A stretch of DNA of 64,000 nt from Maratus speciosus (lineage: Eukaryota > Arthropoda > Arachnida > Araneae > Salticidae). Position numbers and translations under genes: made by a program. The stretch lies in contig OZ010786.1 in assembly GCA_963932465.1 (NCBI GenBank), forward strand, positions 539,527,073-539,591,072, given 5' to 3'. Shown one piece after another: positions 24,158 to 35,384 of this stretch (its first letter is position 1; the number at the start of each line of letters is the position of its first letter). Under the pieces are notes generated by a model. It was not told the DNA's origin. It did no database searches and saw nothing but the letters and a program-made list of their open reading frames with translations.

Positions 24158-24727
24158 GTACACAGGTTAGAAAATATATAAAAATATATGTTTTTTTAAT
24201 TCAATTACATGATTATTACTTGATAAGCTAACGAATGTATTGATATTTTATAATGCACATTTATATAAAATCACTCAAAAAATATCTGTTTACATATATT
24301 TTTTAAATGTATTTTACAGGTGTTTAATTACAAGCCCTATTAATTAGTCCGTTTAATTACCTAAGTCCGATTTAAAGGAGTAACTGACACATTCATAGAT
24401 ATTTTATAAAAATGTTTAAAAAAACTAAATTTGGTTTATCTTGGAAATATGCTGACACCATGGTATCCGCAGCAAATGAACTTTTACTTAACTTTATTTC
24501 TGCTAATAACAAAACAAGTACTGTAAAGTGCATCTGAATTATGATATTTCAATCCCAGTATTGTTCGAATGCGAGAAATAGCCATTCTTAACTAAGAACA
24601 AAATAAGTTTGTGAAAGATATCTTTGCAATACATTCTGCTTTTTAAAAGTTATGAAAACATACCTGGTTTAGAGTGAAATATCTTGTAGATTTCACAGAA
24701 TATTTAGATATATATGAAGGTGTATGT

Positions 24728-25330
24728 GTTCAAAAGGTCATGTCCAAAAAGCACGTGTGAGTGTGTCAGGTAAGTGGAGCAAGAATTACATAGTAACTTG
24801 GGGTCGGAAACGCGATCGTGACGATGCAATTGCCTTGTGATCGTGACGTGGTGAAAAGATAACAAACGGTGTAAAAAAAATGTTTATTTTACAAAAAACT
24901 TAATCGAGTAGAAAATACAGATGGAGAATCTTACAACTTATAAAAAGTGTTCAAAATGAGCCCCATTAGTCATGATGCATGCTTGACATCGACGCCGCAT
25001 GGAATCACGAGGAAGTTCCAATTAGCATTGAGTCTCCCGGATACGAGCCGCTGCTTCAGCGATTCGTGCTATGAGGTACATGGCCGATGAAACGGGTGCC
25101 TAGTACACCAGAGACTTAAGATATCCCCAGAGATGGAAATCCATGGTGGTTAAGTCAGGGGATCACGATGACCACGGTACAGGGCCGACCGTTTTTTATC
25201 TTTTTTGCGTCACGGTCACAATGAAATTGCACGTCACGATGATCGCGTTTCCGACTTTTGGTTCTTATGCAATTTTGTTCCTCATGACATGGGACATGCA
25301 CACGTGCCGTTTGGACATAGCCTTTTGAAC
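24728..25330. mobile_element. Short IS630/Tc1-mariner-like element with ~150-bp TIRs
   Basis: Ends are GTTCAAAAGG (24728) and CCTTTTGAAC (25330). The inverted arms continue inward with atgtccaaa, gcacgtgtg, gtcggaaacgcgatc, gatcgtgacg, aaaagata and aacggt. The unique centre is the C-terminal remnant of a minus-strand transposase, so this is an internal-deletion derivative. A clear target duplication was not identified. Confidence 0.75.
24939..25160 (-). pseudogene. C-terminal remnant of a Tc1/mariner-type DDE transposase
   Basis: Minus-strand reading gives PDLTTMDFHLWGYLKSLVY, then a stop, then SAMYLIARIAEAAARIRETQC, and finally MRRRCQACIMTNGAHFEHFL before a stop at 24939. This matches the usual C-terminal arrangement of IS630-Tc1-mariner transposases: SPDLTPxDFxLWGxLK with the third catalytic residue region, and a terminal NGxHFEH. 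Only about 70 codons survive and they contain stops. The plus-strand frame 25143-25328 is a shadow of the right TIR. Confidence 0.7.
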
Positions 25331-26261
25331 AATCTTGTATATACTATGGTACCCTGTATAAAATATATTTAATTAAACTTGTGTTTCCATGCCTGTAGGT
25401 TATCACACATAGAGTAAAAAAAATACGACGTTACATTAAGTTTTGGACTAGGACTTTCATGAAATCATTTGTTAATAATTTATTGGTTTATTCTTATAAC
25501 ATTTTCGTTATTGTGTAGGATATTTAAAAAAAAACTTTTGCTTTGATTAATCGTATATTTTGTAATACATATATACCAAATTACAAAATTTAAATATCAA
25601 TAAAACTGCGAAATAGACATTTAGTTTTCTCATTATCTATTAATAGTTAACGTCTAGTAATAGTTAAAATGACCTAAACTGTCGATTTTTACGAATTAGT
25701 TTTTTGTATCCAAAATATCAGCGAATCATATTTTCCCGCAAACATTTTTAGCTTTTAGAATAGGACTGTCATATTGTGATGCTTGTGTGCCTATAATTTT
25801 ATTTTTTATGCTTATATTCAGCTTATAAAAGTAACATTTTTCAAAAGTTTATCGTCTTCAAATCTGCGGTATACAAATGTGGAACTCTTTTCTTTTCCTA
25901 ATAAGAACTAAACTGTTTCATATTTTTACATTTTTACTTTCCTTCTATATAGTTGAATGTTTTTTGCTTTGGAACAAACCCAATAAATGGCAGCACCGAT
26001 GTTTATTTTCTGATAAAATAAAGGTTATTGTCATCATTCAGCAATTTTCAGAAACGTTTCCGATTATTTAGCGTGTATTAATTCTTTTTTTTTGTACGAG
26101 GAATATCTGTTTTTTGGATGCTATCAATTTTTATGTAAATATTTTCAATTGTTTAACAAAAATTGTAATTGCACTAAAAACGAAAAAAAATGTTACATTT
26201 ATTGAAGAGAATAAAGATATTAATTTTAGGGGGCACTCAAATACATTGTTTTAATTATTTA

Positions 26262-26832
26262 TTTTAAATTGCACTTTAAATACTATTCAATTGTACACTA
26301 TATAAATTTTGGCACATATTTATCACACAAGAAAAAAAAAACAGATTTATAAGAAATTTTCCCCAATATTTTAAGCTTTATGAAGAGCGTTTTAAAATGT
26401 TACATTCGCGTTCCTTAACAATTAAAATCCCCAATATTTTTTTATGCCAGTTTGGTTTATATATACAATTAAAAGTGTGCACCGAATTTTTATATTTTAA
26501 ATAAAGGTAAGAAATTTTTTTTTCTAAATTTTATGAACATTTCAGTATTTTACATCACATTTCTGCACTTAACTACCTTTATTTATTCATTTTTCAAATA
26601 TATTTAGTTTAAAAAAAAAATCTATACACCATTTCATTTGTATATGTAAACTAAACTGGCATAAAAAATATTGAGGATTTTAATTGATATGGAATGCGCA
26701 TGGTGCATATTGAAAAGTTCTTCATAACACTTAAAATACTAAGAAAATTTCCCTATTTTTATCCTTTTTTTTCTTGTATACCATAATTTGTATAATGCGC
26801 CCCTGAATAGCACTTAAAGTGCAATTTTAAAA
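26262..26832. mobile_element. Palindromic MITE, ~570 bp
   Basis: Two ~230-270-bp inverted arms flank a centre near 26545. Outer arms pair aattgcactttaa (26267) with ttaaagtgcaat (26824). Inner arms pair tttttatgccagtttggttta (near 26440) with taaactaaactggcataaaa (near 26650). No ORF. Arms are diverged, so it is an old copy. Superfamily not assigned. Confidence 0.7.
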
Positions 26833-26981
26833 GAGTTTAAACGTTACTTGTCCGTCTAGTGTTAACTAGCCGCCCTTTGCGACCAGTTTGGTCTCCCTTA
26901 AAATTTATGTTTGGGAAAGCATGCTAAGCATTGCATGATGTTATTTTTATTCATAATTTAATTTACTTGGACTCCCTTGAA

Positions 26982-27279
26982 TATAACTAATACAATCCCT
27001 TAAGGTAATATTAGTTTTTGTTGCATTAATATATCTCAATTTGTTGATTTTTTGTAAGCAAGTAAACCCTATTGGTTCACAATGGAAGTCTATGGGAATT
27101 TGGCGAAATATTAGAGATATCGCCAAGCTGAAGTCCCTTTTAGCGGGTAATTTTGGTCTGCACATTTGGCGATACATGTCCTAGTTGGCGACAAACTTGG
27201 TGACAGAAGAGGGTCTCCCTATTGTAACACCCCTTATAGGCATTATGATGCATTAAATGCTGTTCAATAACTAATGAGT
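26982..27279 (-). repeat. Inverted partner of 14567-14826
   Basis: Carries, in reverse complement, the atatctctaatatttcgcc, ggcgataca-like, gtctccctattg and ataagg blocks seen at 14567-14826. Two copies of one non-autonomous repeat in opposite orientations. The 76-codon minus frame at 26947-27177 lies in it and is not considered a gene. Confidence 0.6.
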
Positions 27280-27293
27280 GCATTTCATCGAAG

Positions 27294-27400
27294 CATTCGG
27301 GCGTTTCCATTAAACAATTAACAAATAATCGCGATTACTTTGCCATGTGCGACAGCAAAATGTAGCGTAAATGTAGCGTAATACATATACAGATGTTAAT
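27294..27400. repeat. Dispersed repeat, copy 1 (partner 32604-32680)
   Basis: Shares cgggcgtt-ccattaaacaa, aacaaataatcgcgatt and gtagcgtaat-atatata words with 32604-32680 in direct orientation. Confidence 0.6.
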
Positions 27401-28556
27401 GCTGTTAATGTAGCATGTGTGATGACTATGAAAATGCTTATTAAAGATTTGATTGCATCCGAAAAAACAATATTTCGCGGAGAGTAAATTGATTAATACG
27501 AAAAAACTCGGAAACGTTTCCGAAAAATTCGACAAGAAAATAAATATTTGTTTAAATAGTTGTTTAATAGGAAGAGGTTATATTCTCGAATATCTTAAAA
27601 TATATAAGAAATATATAACGAAAGATATCCATTTTTTTAAAGCGTACACATAAACTTTAAAAAAAGTATTATTAATTAACAAGTCGATTTCAAAGCTTTT
27701 TTTAAATGAAATGTCTGTAAAAATCCGTTTGTTTCGTGCAAATATATCTCTAATTTTGCACTAATTCTTCCTATTCTGAAATTTTAAATTTGTGTATCCG
27801 TTAAAGTCCGCTTACTTTAACATTTATTAAAAATGCAAAAGATAATCCTGCTTAATATCTTCTTAAAAATAAATTCTGGGTTAAATATATTTCTGAATAA
27901 TTTATTGCCTAAATTTCTATTTTTACAATTACACATTTTCTATAAGATATACCTTTTAATCTTCTTCATATTAAAGGAAGAAGATTAGAAACGGTAGAGA
28001 TTTATTTAAATGAGCCTAAATATTAAAATATGAACATAATAATTAATCATTTAAACCATTTAATTTAAATTAAAAAAAAATTCTTATATTTGTTTGGTGT
28101 ATTGCATGAAACATAAAAGACTTACCTAAAACAATTAAACTACTAATTTATTAGGTTAATTGGATCCTTGTAGAAATACTTCATTTTTTTTATTACTGTT
28201 TGTTATCTTGAATAATTTGCATTAAAAATAAAATTTCAATGAAGTATTCAGTATTTAAACTGGAAAATACTCGTATATTAACATTTTATTCTACACTGGG
28301 ACTTTAAAAACCAAATTGATAAAACTCAGTCATTAGTTACAGATTATTAAATAAAGTTTGTTTAATACAATATACGAAAAATAAACTTCTTAATAATATA
28401 ATAAAAATAGGCAATGCGCTCGTCCTATCGAAAACATCTTTGTCTCTCTTTTCTATTTGCAAAGAACACGTGTTAGAAATTGGAGGCAATAACAAGACAA
28501 TATCTTGCTCTTCTCATTAAAGTTTGCTCCTGTGTACAAAGTTATTTTGAAAGGCC
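27401..28556. other. Unannotated AT-rich stretch
   Basis: Very AT-rich. Two ~66-codon frames overlap near 27335-27653 but are low complexity. Nothing else was recognised. Confidence 0.5.
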
Positions 28557-28665
28557 TTAGGGGCCGTCCACAAAATATGTCACGCTTGGAGGGGGGAGGG
28601 GGTTCGTGAAAGTTTGCGACAAGGGGGTGGTGGGGAAGAAGAAGTGTGACATCACACATTTTCGT
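28557..28665. repeat. Fragment of a widespread arthropod repeat (GGGGCCGTCCACAAA type)
   Basis: Begins ttaggggccgtccacaaaa and continues with cacgcttggaggggggaggg and a gtgacatcacac end. From memory, short repeats opening with GGGGCCGTCCA and a purine-rich G run are common across arthropod genomes. Proline-rich frames read from it (minus 28453-28791) are artefacts. Confidence 0.5.
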
Positions 28666-29920
28666 TAAAATAAAAACCTTAAAAATCTGCAGATTCAATT
28701 TTGAAGGTATTTTGAAATTAATGTATTTTGTGTTCCTAAAGTAAAGATAAGATTTAAAGTCGGATATATTAAATTCCATTTCAAATTCCAAAATACTACT
28801 CTTTCCAATTGCTTTTTCATATTAATATTTTATTACTATTGTATATTAATTGTTTTTTGTTGTGAACCTTAATCTTATTTCACAGAAAATATGTACGCGA
28901 ATAATATTTATTGTTATGCTCACAAGAATGTTATTAAAACACATACTAAAGTTTAAAATTACAATTAAAAATATGATCTATAATGTAGTGCATTAGCTGC
29001 TTTACTTTCCATAAGTAGGCGTAAGAACTTTAAATAATGGATTCATCCCTTCAAAAGAACACGTTACACGATACTTTAGTAGAAAGAAAGTTTAATGAAA
29101 CTCTTTACTACAAGACATAATTCTATTTACAGAATAGGGGTACATATTTACAAAATTACGATCGACAGAAGAAATCCGAAGAGGAAACACTGACTCGCAT
29201 GCATATTTATCACTTAACCTTGCTTTTCTCCGCCTCTCATGAACAAAACTGCGAGGAAATCTTAACACAAAGACGCGCACATTTCCTAATTTTATGGTTT
29301 TATTTAGATTTATTTTGCGTTTTTTTTATCACACCAGTTTTGTTCAATATTGTATTTCAATGCGTTAACGACCTGAATAAAATGCATTGCCATTTTTGAA
29401 TGTCAAATTAAATTTAAAACGATTAATGTACACCTATTTATACCAGTGCAGTTTTTTTTTTGTTGCTCAAAACATATGCAGTATAAAATTTTAGCTGCCA
29501 AATACCTCAAAATATATCTTTAAAGTATTTCGTATGTGCTTTTTTTACCGTATAAGATTTTCAAAACAACATTTAATAAACAAACTATAGCAATATTTAA
29601 AATTTTTAGAACGACACATAAAAGGCAATTTAATTAATTGTTTTTGGTCAGTTAGACACTTCTAAAGTTTATGTAACTAGTACTAAAAAATTCTCTTTTG
29701 TTCATAATAAAGAAAAAAAAAATCTTCTATTTTAGGAATTAAATATTTACCACGTGCCCTGTGTGTACCCACGTGTTTTGCCTTATAGATGAGTCTAAGA
29801 CTTCAATGGAATGCTTTTTGACTAATATAAGGGTTCAAATTATTGTCTTTGCGAAAATATGGTTGAAAGTTTGAACATTTGCCACATATGACAATGGCGA
29901 AAAAAATTATGAAAGTAGGG
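28666..29920. other. Unannotated AT-rich stretch
   Basis: No family or repeat recognised. Frames of about 60 codons at 29092-29399 show no motif. Confidence 0.5.
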
Positions 29921-30158
29921 TACTGTTAGTGTTATTTTATGCTAGCCGGTTATACACACTAGGGATATAGACCCAGGGGATGCCCTCCGTGGGGTTCTTT
30001 CTAAGGGTACGTAACCCGTATTTACACATGGTAATCCAATTTTCGAAGAAAACCACGGTTTTCTCCGAACGATTACGCCGACGGGCGCGATCGAGTTCGA
30101 ACCCAGCACCTCCCGCCTACCAGCTTCGAGAGCAGAACCTCTCGGCCACTGGTGGATC
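29921..30158 (-). mobile_element. Second copy of the tRNA-derived SINE
   Basis: In reverse complement it repeats the SINE at 21904-22151: ccaccagtggccgagagg (A-box region), gtgctgggttcgaactcg (B box), ggttttcttcgaa, gtaaatacgggtta, ccccacggaggg and the ccctagtgtgtataaccgg 3' part. The tail lacks the tcaac repeats and ends near tagtgtta. Imperfect flanking atgaawgta words may be the target duplication. It is closer to the conserved tRNA A/B boxes than copy 1 at some positions, so the two are independent insertions. Confidence 0.85.
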
Positions 30159-30999
30159 CAATGAATGTAAGTTGGATTTATATAATATTGTAATGATATA
30201 CGTGCAGAAACAGCGGAATGCCTACAAATGTTTATTTATTTTATTTCGTTTAATTTAAATTTATATACAAACTGTCATAAGAACCATATTTTGTTTTAAC
30301 GATAAATTCATAACTAATAATTTAAGTATTTTTTTCGTTATCAGAAATGTGTAACATTTATAGTGGTTATTAAAAAAATCGATTAAATTTTATTAATTTA
30401 GCATATTTCATTAACTATGTTATGATTTATTAACCGCTCTTGGACGCTAGGTTTTTAGAAAATTATAATTTTTATATTATATTCACGCCACTACATTTAA
30501 AAAATATATTTGTAGATATTTTTCTATCACACGTGTTGTCAAAGTAGTGCAAGAAAAAGTGTCCTTAAAAAAAATGTGTCTTAAAAAAAATAACCGTTTC
30601 AAACCGAATAAAATTCGTGTATGAAATGCTGGACCCGATGTCACGTGGGGGAGACACAGGACTGATCAGGGTTAAATACATTATTCTCTTAACACACTGT
30701 TAAAAATTGGTGAATATATAATGTACTCAATTTCAATGTATTTACAGTATTGCATGTAATGCATGTCTTCACACACTATGTGTTTCAAGTTTTTGACTTT
30801 CAGAAAAAAGTTATTTTAAGAATTGCAATCATAATATATGTTGATAACTTTTTATGTGCTTTGAGAAATATGGTTTTTTTTAACCGCTTCACCGGCGACA
30901 GTTATGGATAAACAGTGCTTTTACACCCGACTTATGTCCGGGCAGATGCTGGTTATGGAAAACAACCATAAAATAAAATATACTCTTACAATGAAATAT
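30159..30999. other. Unannotated AT-rich stretch
   Basis: Nothing recognised apart from A- and T-runs. A short GC-richer patch near 30630-30670 has no ORF. Confidence 0.5.
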
Positions 31000-31445
31000 T
31001 TAGAACAAATAATTATAATTTATTTTGCAATCAGTTATTAAAACTACACTTTTCATATTTATCCTCATTCCTTTTATATTTTTACCTAAATTAATATGAA
31101 GGATATTCAATCGCATTCTTGATTTGCAATATTTACAATATTGCAACTCAAGAATGTATTTGTAAATATAACAATGATTAATCGACATATGTTTATAGAT
31201 ACATATATATATATATATATATATATAATAATGATTAATGATATATTAACTTTCTTAATTTGCAAAATTATCGAATAAAACCATCGTGTGAAGTCTTTTT
31301 TTAAAGCAAAATAATCACAGCAATCTGTTTAATTAAATTATTTCTACACTAATCAAACAGCTTTCTGTGTTAATTCAGTATGTTTTACCTAAAGTACTAC
31401 AGGAAGTGTGGTGTTTAGAATTTGAACGTTCGCTGCCAAAGCTGA
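31000..31445 (+). repeat. ~0.9 kb repeat family, copy 1 (partial)
   Basis: Shares with the copies at 33590, 34395 and 35385 the ordered blocks: cattccttttatattttt-acctaaattaatatgaa, attcaa-cattcttga, taatgattaatgag, ctttcttaatt-gcaaaattatcgaa-aa, aaataatc-cagcaatc, tctacactaatcaaacag and gttcagtatgttt. Only about the first half of the unit is present here. The array resumes 2.1 kb to the right. Confidence 0.65.
31201..31227. repeat. (AT)n microsatellite
   Basis: A pure alternating AT run, inside repeat copy 1. Confidence 0.9.
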
Positions 31446-31526
31446 GATGATGCATTTCGTCATACACGCCAAGACCATATATGCAATTTAGTACTTTTAA
31501 ATTGTTTTCTGTTTTATTATTTAAGT

Positions 31527-31625
31527 ACTAGCTGACCCGCCCGGCGTTGCCCGGGCCCATAATAATATTCTTAAATGAATCTGAAATTTTTTATCGCAGA
31601 TCCGTACAGAGAGGGCGGGTGGAGA
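31527..31625. repeat. AGCTGACCCG-type repeat end and duplicated segment
   Basis: Contains tactagctgacccgcccggc followed by gttgcccgggc, a motif I recall as a boundary of abundant arthropod repeats (often RTE-linked). The following cataataatattcttaaatga-ctgaaatt and agatccgtaca blocks recur at 32110-32160, so two copies of this end lie ~550 bp apart. Confidence 0.5.
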
Positions 31626-31928
31626 CGGTGCAAATTACCAGGGGCCGACTCTTGTTCAGTTCAAAAGTTGTGTAAAGTCAAAGGTTAAGATTTTTAATTT
31701 TTATATGTCTCATACTTTAAACTTTTTTATTCTAAATTAACTGATGAATTTAATTAAAATGTAATTATATTTTCAAAAATTTAATTTTTTATTTAAAATC
31801 TTTAAATGAAAAAGCGATTACAAATACAGCATAAAGTGTAATGCTGAAAAAGAAATAATAAAATTGTAAGCAAATATTACTATATAGATTTTTAAGAAAA
31901 GTACCATCCAGCAAATTTATTTTCTAAT

Positions 31929-32095
31929 AGAATAAAGCCTGTTTATAACGGAATCCTGCGATAAACGAAAAAAAAAGTTCCAGCTTCCCCCCCCCCCCAA
32001 AAAAAATGCGTTGTTCAATTTAATAACCTGCATAAAACGGAATTTATCACTGGTCGTTTTCGTTTACGTCTAAGCAGGTTTTATTGTATCTTACT
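31929..32095. mobile_element. Candidate small MITE with AATAAAGCCTG-type TIRs
   Basis: The left end aataaagcctgtttataacgg is mirrored by taagcaggttttattgta near 32072-32090. Internal taacgga-type words and a poly-C run (31987-31998) lie between. Short and decayed. The call is tentative. Confidence 0.4.
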
Positions 32096-32603
32096 TTTGG
32101 GGGGGGGGGGCGTAATAATATTCTTAAATGAACCTGAAATTCGTATGGCAGGTCCGTACAAAATTACTTTTTACGTCATGACATTTTGTAAACTTCTTGC
32201 TGCTGTTTAATTCGCATTTCCAATACGGTGCTTTGCATAAATTGCACGTTTCACCCACAGTGTTATGCATGCCCCGGAGCGTTTAAATTAGTAATTTGGA
32301 TTTCAGTAGCAACTCGTGCATGCTACAGTTATTAAGCCTATTTTGCCGATCGCTTAACGGCGTTCTCGACAATTCTATTTTGATTTCGAATCTATTTCGA
32401 TTCGACTCGAATTCGGCTTCTTCTTCACTTTCAAGCATTCACCGAGATTTTTTACGGGCATTTCAAATGATATTTTGAAGCTACATAATTGCAGCGAAAG
32501 ATATTGCACCGAAAACACAAAACGTAAACAACAACAAACGAACAAACCCGATCGCCCTAAATCCTGCCAAGGACTCTTACACAATAACCAATCAGATGCG
32601 TTT

Positions 32604-32680
32604 CTCGGGCGTTGCCATTAAACAATAACAAATAATCGCGATTTCTGTGCCACGTACGTTAGCGTAATATATATATAGAC
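32604..32680. repeat. Dispersed repeat, copy 2 (partner 27294-27400)
   Basis: cgggcgttgccattaaacaa and aacaaataatcgcgattt match the copy at 27294 in direct orientation. Confidence 0.6.
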
Positions 32681-32814
32681 AATATATATGACGAATTACT
32701 TTTAGCAACAAATAAATTCACACGAGTCTGATCGTTGTTGGCATATGAAACATTGCATGTATTTTCCAGTGCTCGCAATCGGTGATTTAGATAAGAAAAT
32801 TAATTATGAGTTAT

Positions 32815-32916
32815 CTCGTAGCTGGCAAGGTAACCCAATTTGCCAACTACGAGTATTTTCGTAGATGCCAAGGGAACCCAATTTGCCAACTACGAGTATT
32901 CTCGTAGATAGCTCGT
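32815..32916. repeat. Short tandem repeat, ~43-bp period
   Basis: Two units contain cccaatttgccaactacgag followed by tatt(t/c)tcgtaga and a degenerate third precedes them (tctcgtagctggcaaggtaa). Confidence 0.8.
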
Positions 32917-33589
32917 AGAACGTGTTAAACTCGGCCATGCTGGAAGAGTTCATCATATACGATTATAACACTATATATGTATATGTATAACTTTTCTTTC
33001 AAAATTTTATATCCCACACGTTTCAGGCGATGCGACATATACGAAAGTTTATTGCAGAGCGGTATAAAAAAATCTGGTATTCAAGCCATGCAGCGGGAAT
33101 TCATACTCGAATATTGCAATGAAAATTTTATATCAGACTCATTTTAGGTGATGATAGATACATAGTGTTTACTTCATAACTCTACAAAAATAGCTGGAAT
33201 ACAAGACATCTAGCCAGATTTTACACAATAAATTTCCTTTCCAATTTTATATCCTACTGAATTTAGTTGATGCGGCATGTTTGAGGGATTTGTTTTTTGT
33301 TTAATTATGTAATTATTATTATTCCATAATTTTAGTACTATTCTGTAGTAGATGTATAATTTAAGCTAATAATCCAAACATGTAAAAATTGGTGACTATG
33401 TAATCTGCTCAATTATAATGTATCCGTAGCATTTTAATATATGATTTCATACAACATAATGTGTTTAATGTTTTTGTCTTTATAAAAAAAAAGTTATTAT
33501 AAAATTGTAATAGAAAATATTGGTAACTTTTTATGCGTTTTTCTTTTTTCTTATAGGGAAGACAACCATAAAATAAAGGATACAATTCA
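32917..33589. repeat. Diffuse repeats of the 'ttttatat-c-acac/actga' type
   Basis: Three degenerate ~115-bp units begin near 32990, 33120 and 33235, each with aaattttatatc followed by tgatg-gacat/gatgcggcat and a tctgg-at-caagcc/acat block. No ORF. Confidence 0.4.
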
Positions 33590-34394
33590 GAATTTAGAAC
33601 AAATAATCATAATTATTTTGAAATCTGCTATTAAAACTAACCTTTTCGTAGATCAATTTCTCCACATTCCTTTTATATATTTTTTTTACGTAAATTAATA
33701 TGAATGATAATTAAACACATTCTTATGTTGCAGATTAAGCGACATGTATTAAAATATATACAAATCAGTGAGTAATGATTAATGAGTTATTTGTAATCTT
33801 TCTTAATTAACAAAATTACAGAATAAATTATTCGTGAGTAGTTCTTTTTTATGCTAAATGTTCTGAGTAATCCGCTTTTAAATGATTTCTACACTGATCA
33901 AACAGTTTTCTGTTTTAGTTCAGTATGTTTTAACTGAAGGATTATGAAAGGATGATGTTTTACATGAGGTTTCAACGTTAAAGAAAGAATGTAAAGATAA
34001 AATGAAAATTTCTTTGCTTGAGATTTAATCCTTATAGAGAATTAAATTATATATGCATTTCCTAAGAAAAATCTTTTTAAACGGTAAGTGATATCCATAA
34101 AAAAATTTAATACTGACGTTTTTTTTTCTACTTCTGCTTATTGGAAATGTACTAAAATGACTCTTGATTTGTAATTATTTAGCATAAGTTTTTTTTTTTT
34201 TTTCTATATAATTAAAAAAATAAATGTTACGCCATGAATAGTTAATATTAGTTTATTGCCCGATTAAATGAAGAGACTTTTTTCTATAAGAAAAAAAACT
34301 GCTTTTTGTTAAGAAACATTTACTTTTTTCTTGCCATTCTGTAGATTTACAATGCTCATTATAAATTACGGTATCTTCCAAAATGTGTCGAAAA
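33590..34394 (+). repeat. ~0.9 kb repeat family, copy 2
   Basis: Full unit. It begins with the ccttttatat-acgtaaattaatatgaatga block, then gattaatgag, ctacactgatcaaacag and ttttaca-gaggtttcaacgt, then tgtactaaaatg-ctcttgat, gttacgccatgaatagttaat and gattaaatga. It ends near the ttccaaaatgtgtcg block. Confidence 0.7.
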
Positions 34395-35384
34395 GGTATA
34401 TTATCTGCTTATCTCCGATCTATTTACCCCTATACCTTTTATATTATTTGTCTAAATTAATATGAATAATATTCAAACACAAGTTGAAGATGAAGCGACA
34501 AGTATAAAAAATATATATAAAGTTATGAGTAATGAGTCATGATTAATGAGTTAATTATAAGCTTTCTTAATTTTCTAAATTATCGAAAAATTTTTCGTGT
34601 GAAATATTTTCTTTTTATGCAAAATAATCCCAGTAATCCGTTTAATTCAATGATTTTTGCTCTAATCAAACACCTTTATGTGTTAGTTCAGTAACTCTTA
34701 TCTGAAAGGATGTTGCCTTACATCAAGTTTCAGCGTGAAGAAAAAGAAAAGGTAAAATGAGATTTTTTTCGGTTTTGAAAATTAATCCTTATGGAGATTT
34801 AAATTATGTATGCATTTCTTACGAAAATATTTCCAAACGGTTTTATAAAACAACGTAGTGAGTAAGTGATATCCTTATCTTAAAAATATTATAAGTATAA
34901 TCCTACCGTTTTTTCTATATTAACCCTCTCCGGCACAGCGAAATTCTGTTCGTAAATTGATGAAATCATTGACAGATACCATAATTTACTAACGAACTTC
35001 TTAGAAATTAAAAACCTGTTGTTTTAAAATTTTATTACAAAAGCTAAATTTTATTAAAGAATTCTTGGTGCCGTTTATAAATTTGGAGTTTAAATTAGGT
35101 GCTCCCGCAGTGGGTCCATTGTGCAGGAAAGCGTTTAGTTAATTTTAAATGCAAAGTGTCACTTGATATATTGTTATTTAATATCAGTTATATTTATAAT
35201 TATGAAATGAAAAGTTATGCTGTGAATAATTAGTATTACTTTATAAAACGATTAAATGAGGAGCATTTTTGTATGAGAAAAAACTGGTATTCTTCAAGAA
35301 AAATTTAATTTATTGTTTGCCACCTTGTAAACTTAAATACTCAATATAAAGTTCGACAACTTCCAAAACGTGCAGCACATTGGC
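34395..35384 (+). repeat. ~0.9 kb repeat family, copy 3 (with a TTAA MITE)
   Basis: Same block order as copy 2, interrupted at 34920-35142 by a TTAA-type MITE. The join tttttctatat / ttttaaatg matches the uninterrupted sequence of other copies. Ends at cttccaaaacgtgcagc. Confidence 0.7.
34920..35142. mobile_element. TTAA-type MITE, ~223 bp (family A)
   Basis: Flanked by TTAA (34920-34923 and 35139-35142). The left end TTAACCCTCTCCGGCAC pairs imperfectly with the right end gtgcaggaaagcg...TTAA. Shares attcttggtgccgttt and the CCGGC start with the MITE at 57328. TTAA targets suggest a piggyBac- or Kolobok-like driver (inference). Confidence 0.65.

Larger units (their letters stand above)
21434..24165. 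mobile_element. 2.7 kb hairpin-type transposon of the TAGGGTGG family
   Basis: The element is 21442-24157, flanked by identical 8-mers GTACACAG (21434-21441 and 24158-24165). Ends are TAGGGTGGAGTGAAAAAA and its reverse complement, close to those of 2843-7985. The inverted arms are unusually long: 21442 to ~22545 on the left (about 840 bp once the SINE is removed) and ~23305-24157 on the right. They include duplicated coding sequence. The right arm is thus an inverted copy of the left end that has replaced the 3' half of the transposase, leaving a non-autonomous palindrome with a ~760-bp unique centre. Confidence 0.87.
21340..26070 (+). repeat. Right copy of the direct segmental duplication
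   Basis: Counterpart of 11480-15720. After subtracting the 2.7 kb transposon (21442-24157) and the 0.6 kb element (24728-25330), about 1.4 kb remains and aligns in scattered blocks. 25684-26035 is the best-conserved block, sharing atatcagcgaatcata, gtatacaaatgt-like and caataaatggcagcacc words with 15360-15670. The 64-codon frame at 25877-26071 lies in this block. Its counterpart in the left copy is not an equally open frame, so it is not called a gene. Confidence 0.7.

Noticed and set aside
25877..26071. 64-codon ORF in the conserved block of the segmental duplication
   Set aside because: The block is conserved at the DNA level, but the frame is not equally open in the other copy (15560-15720).
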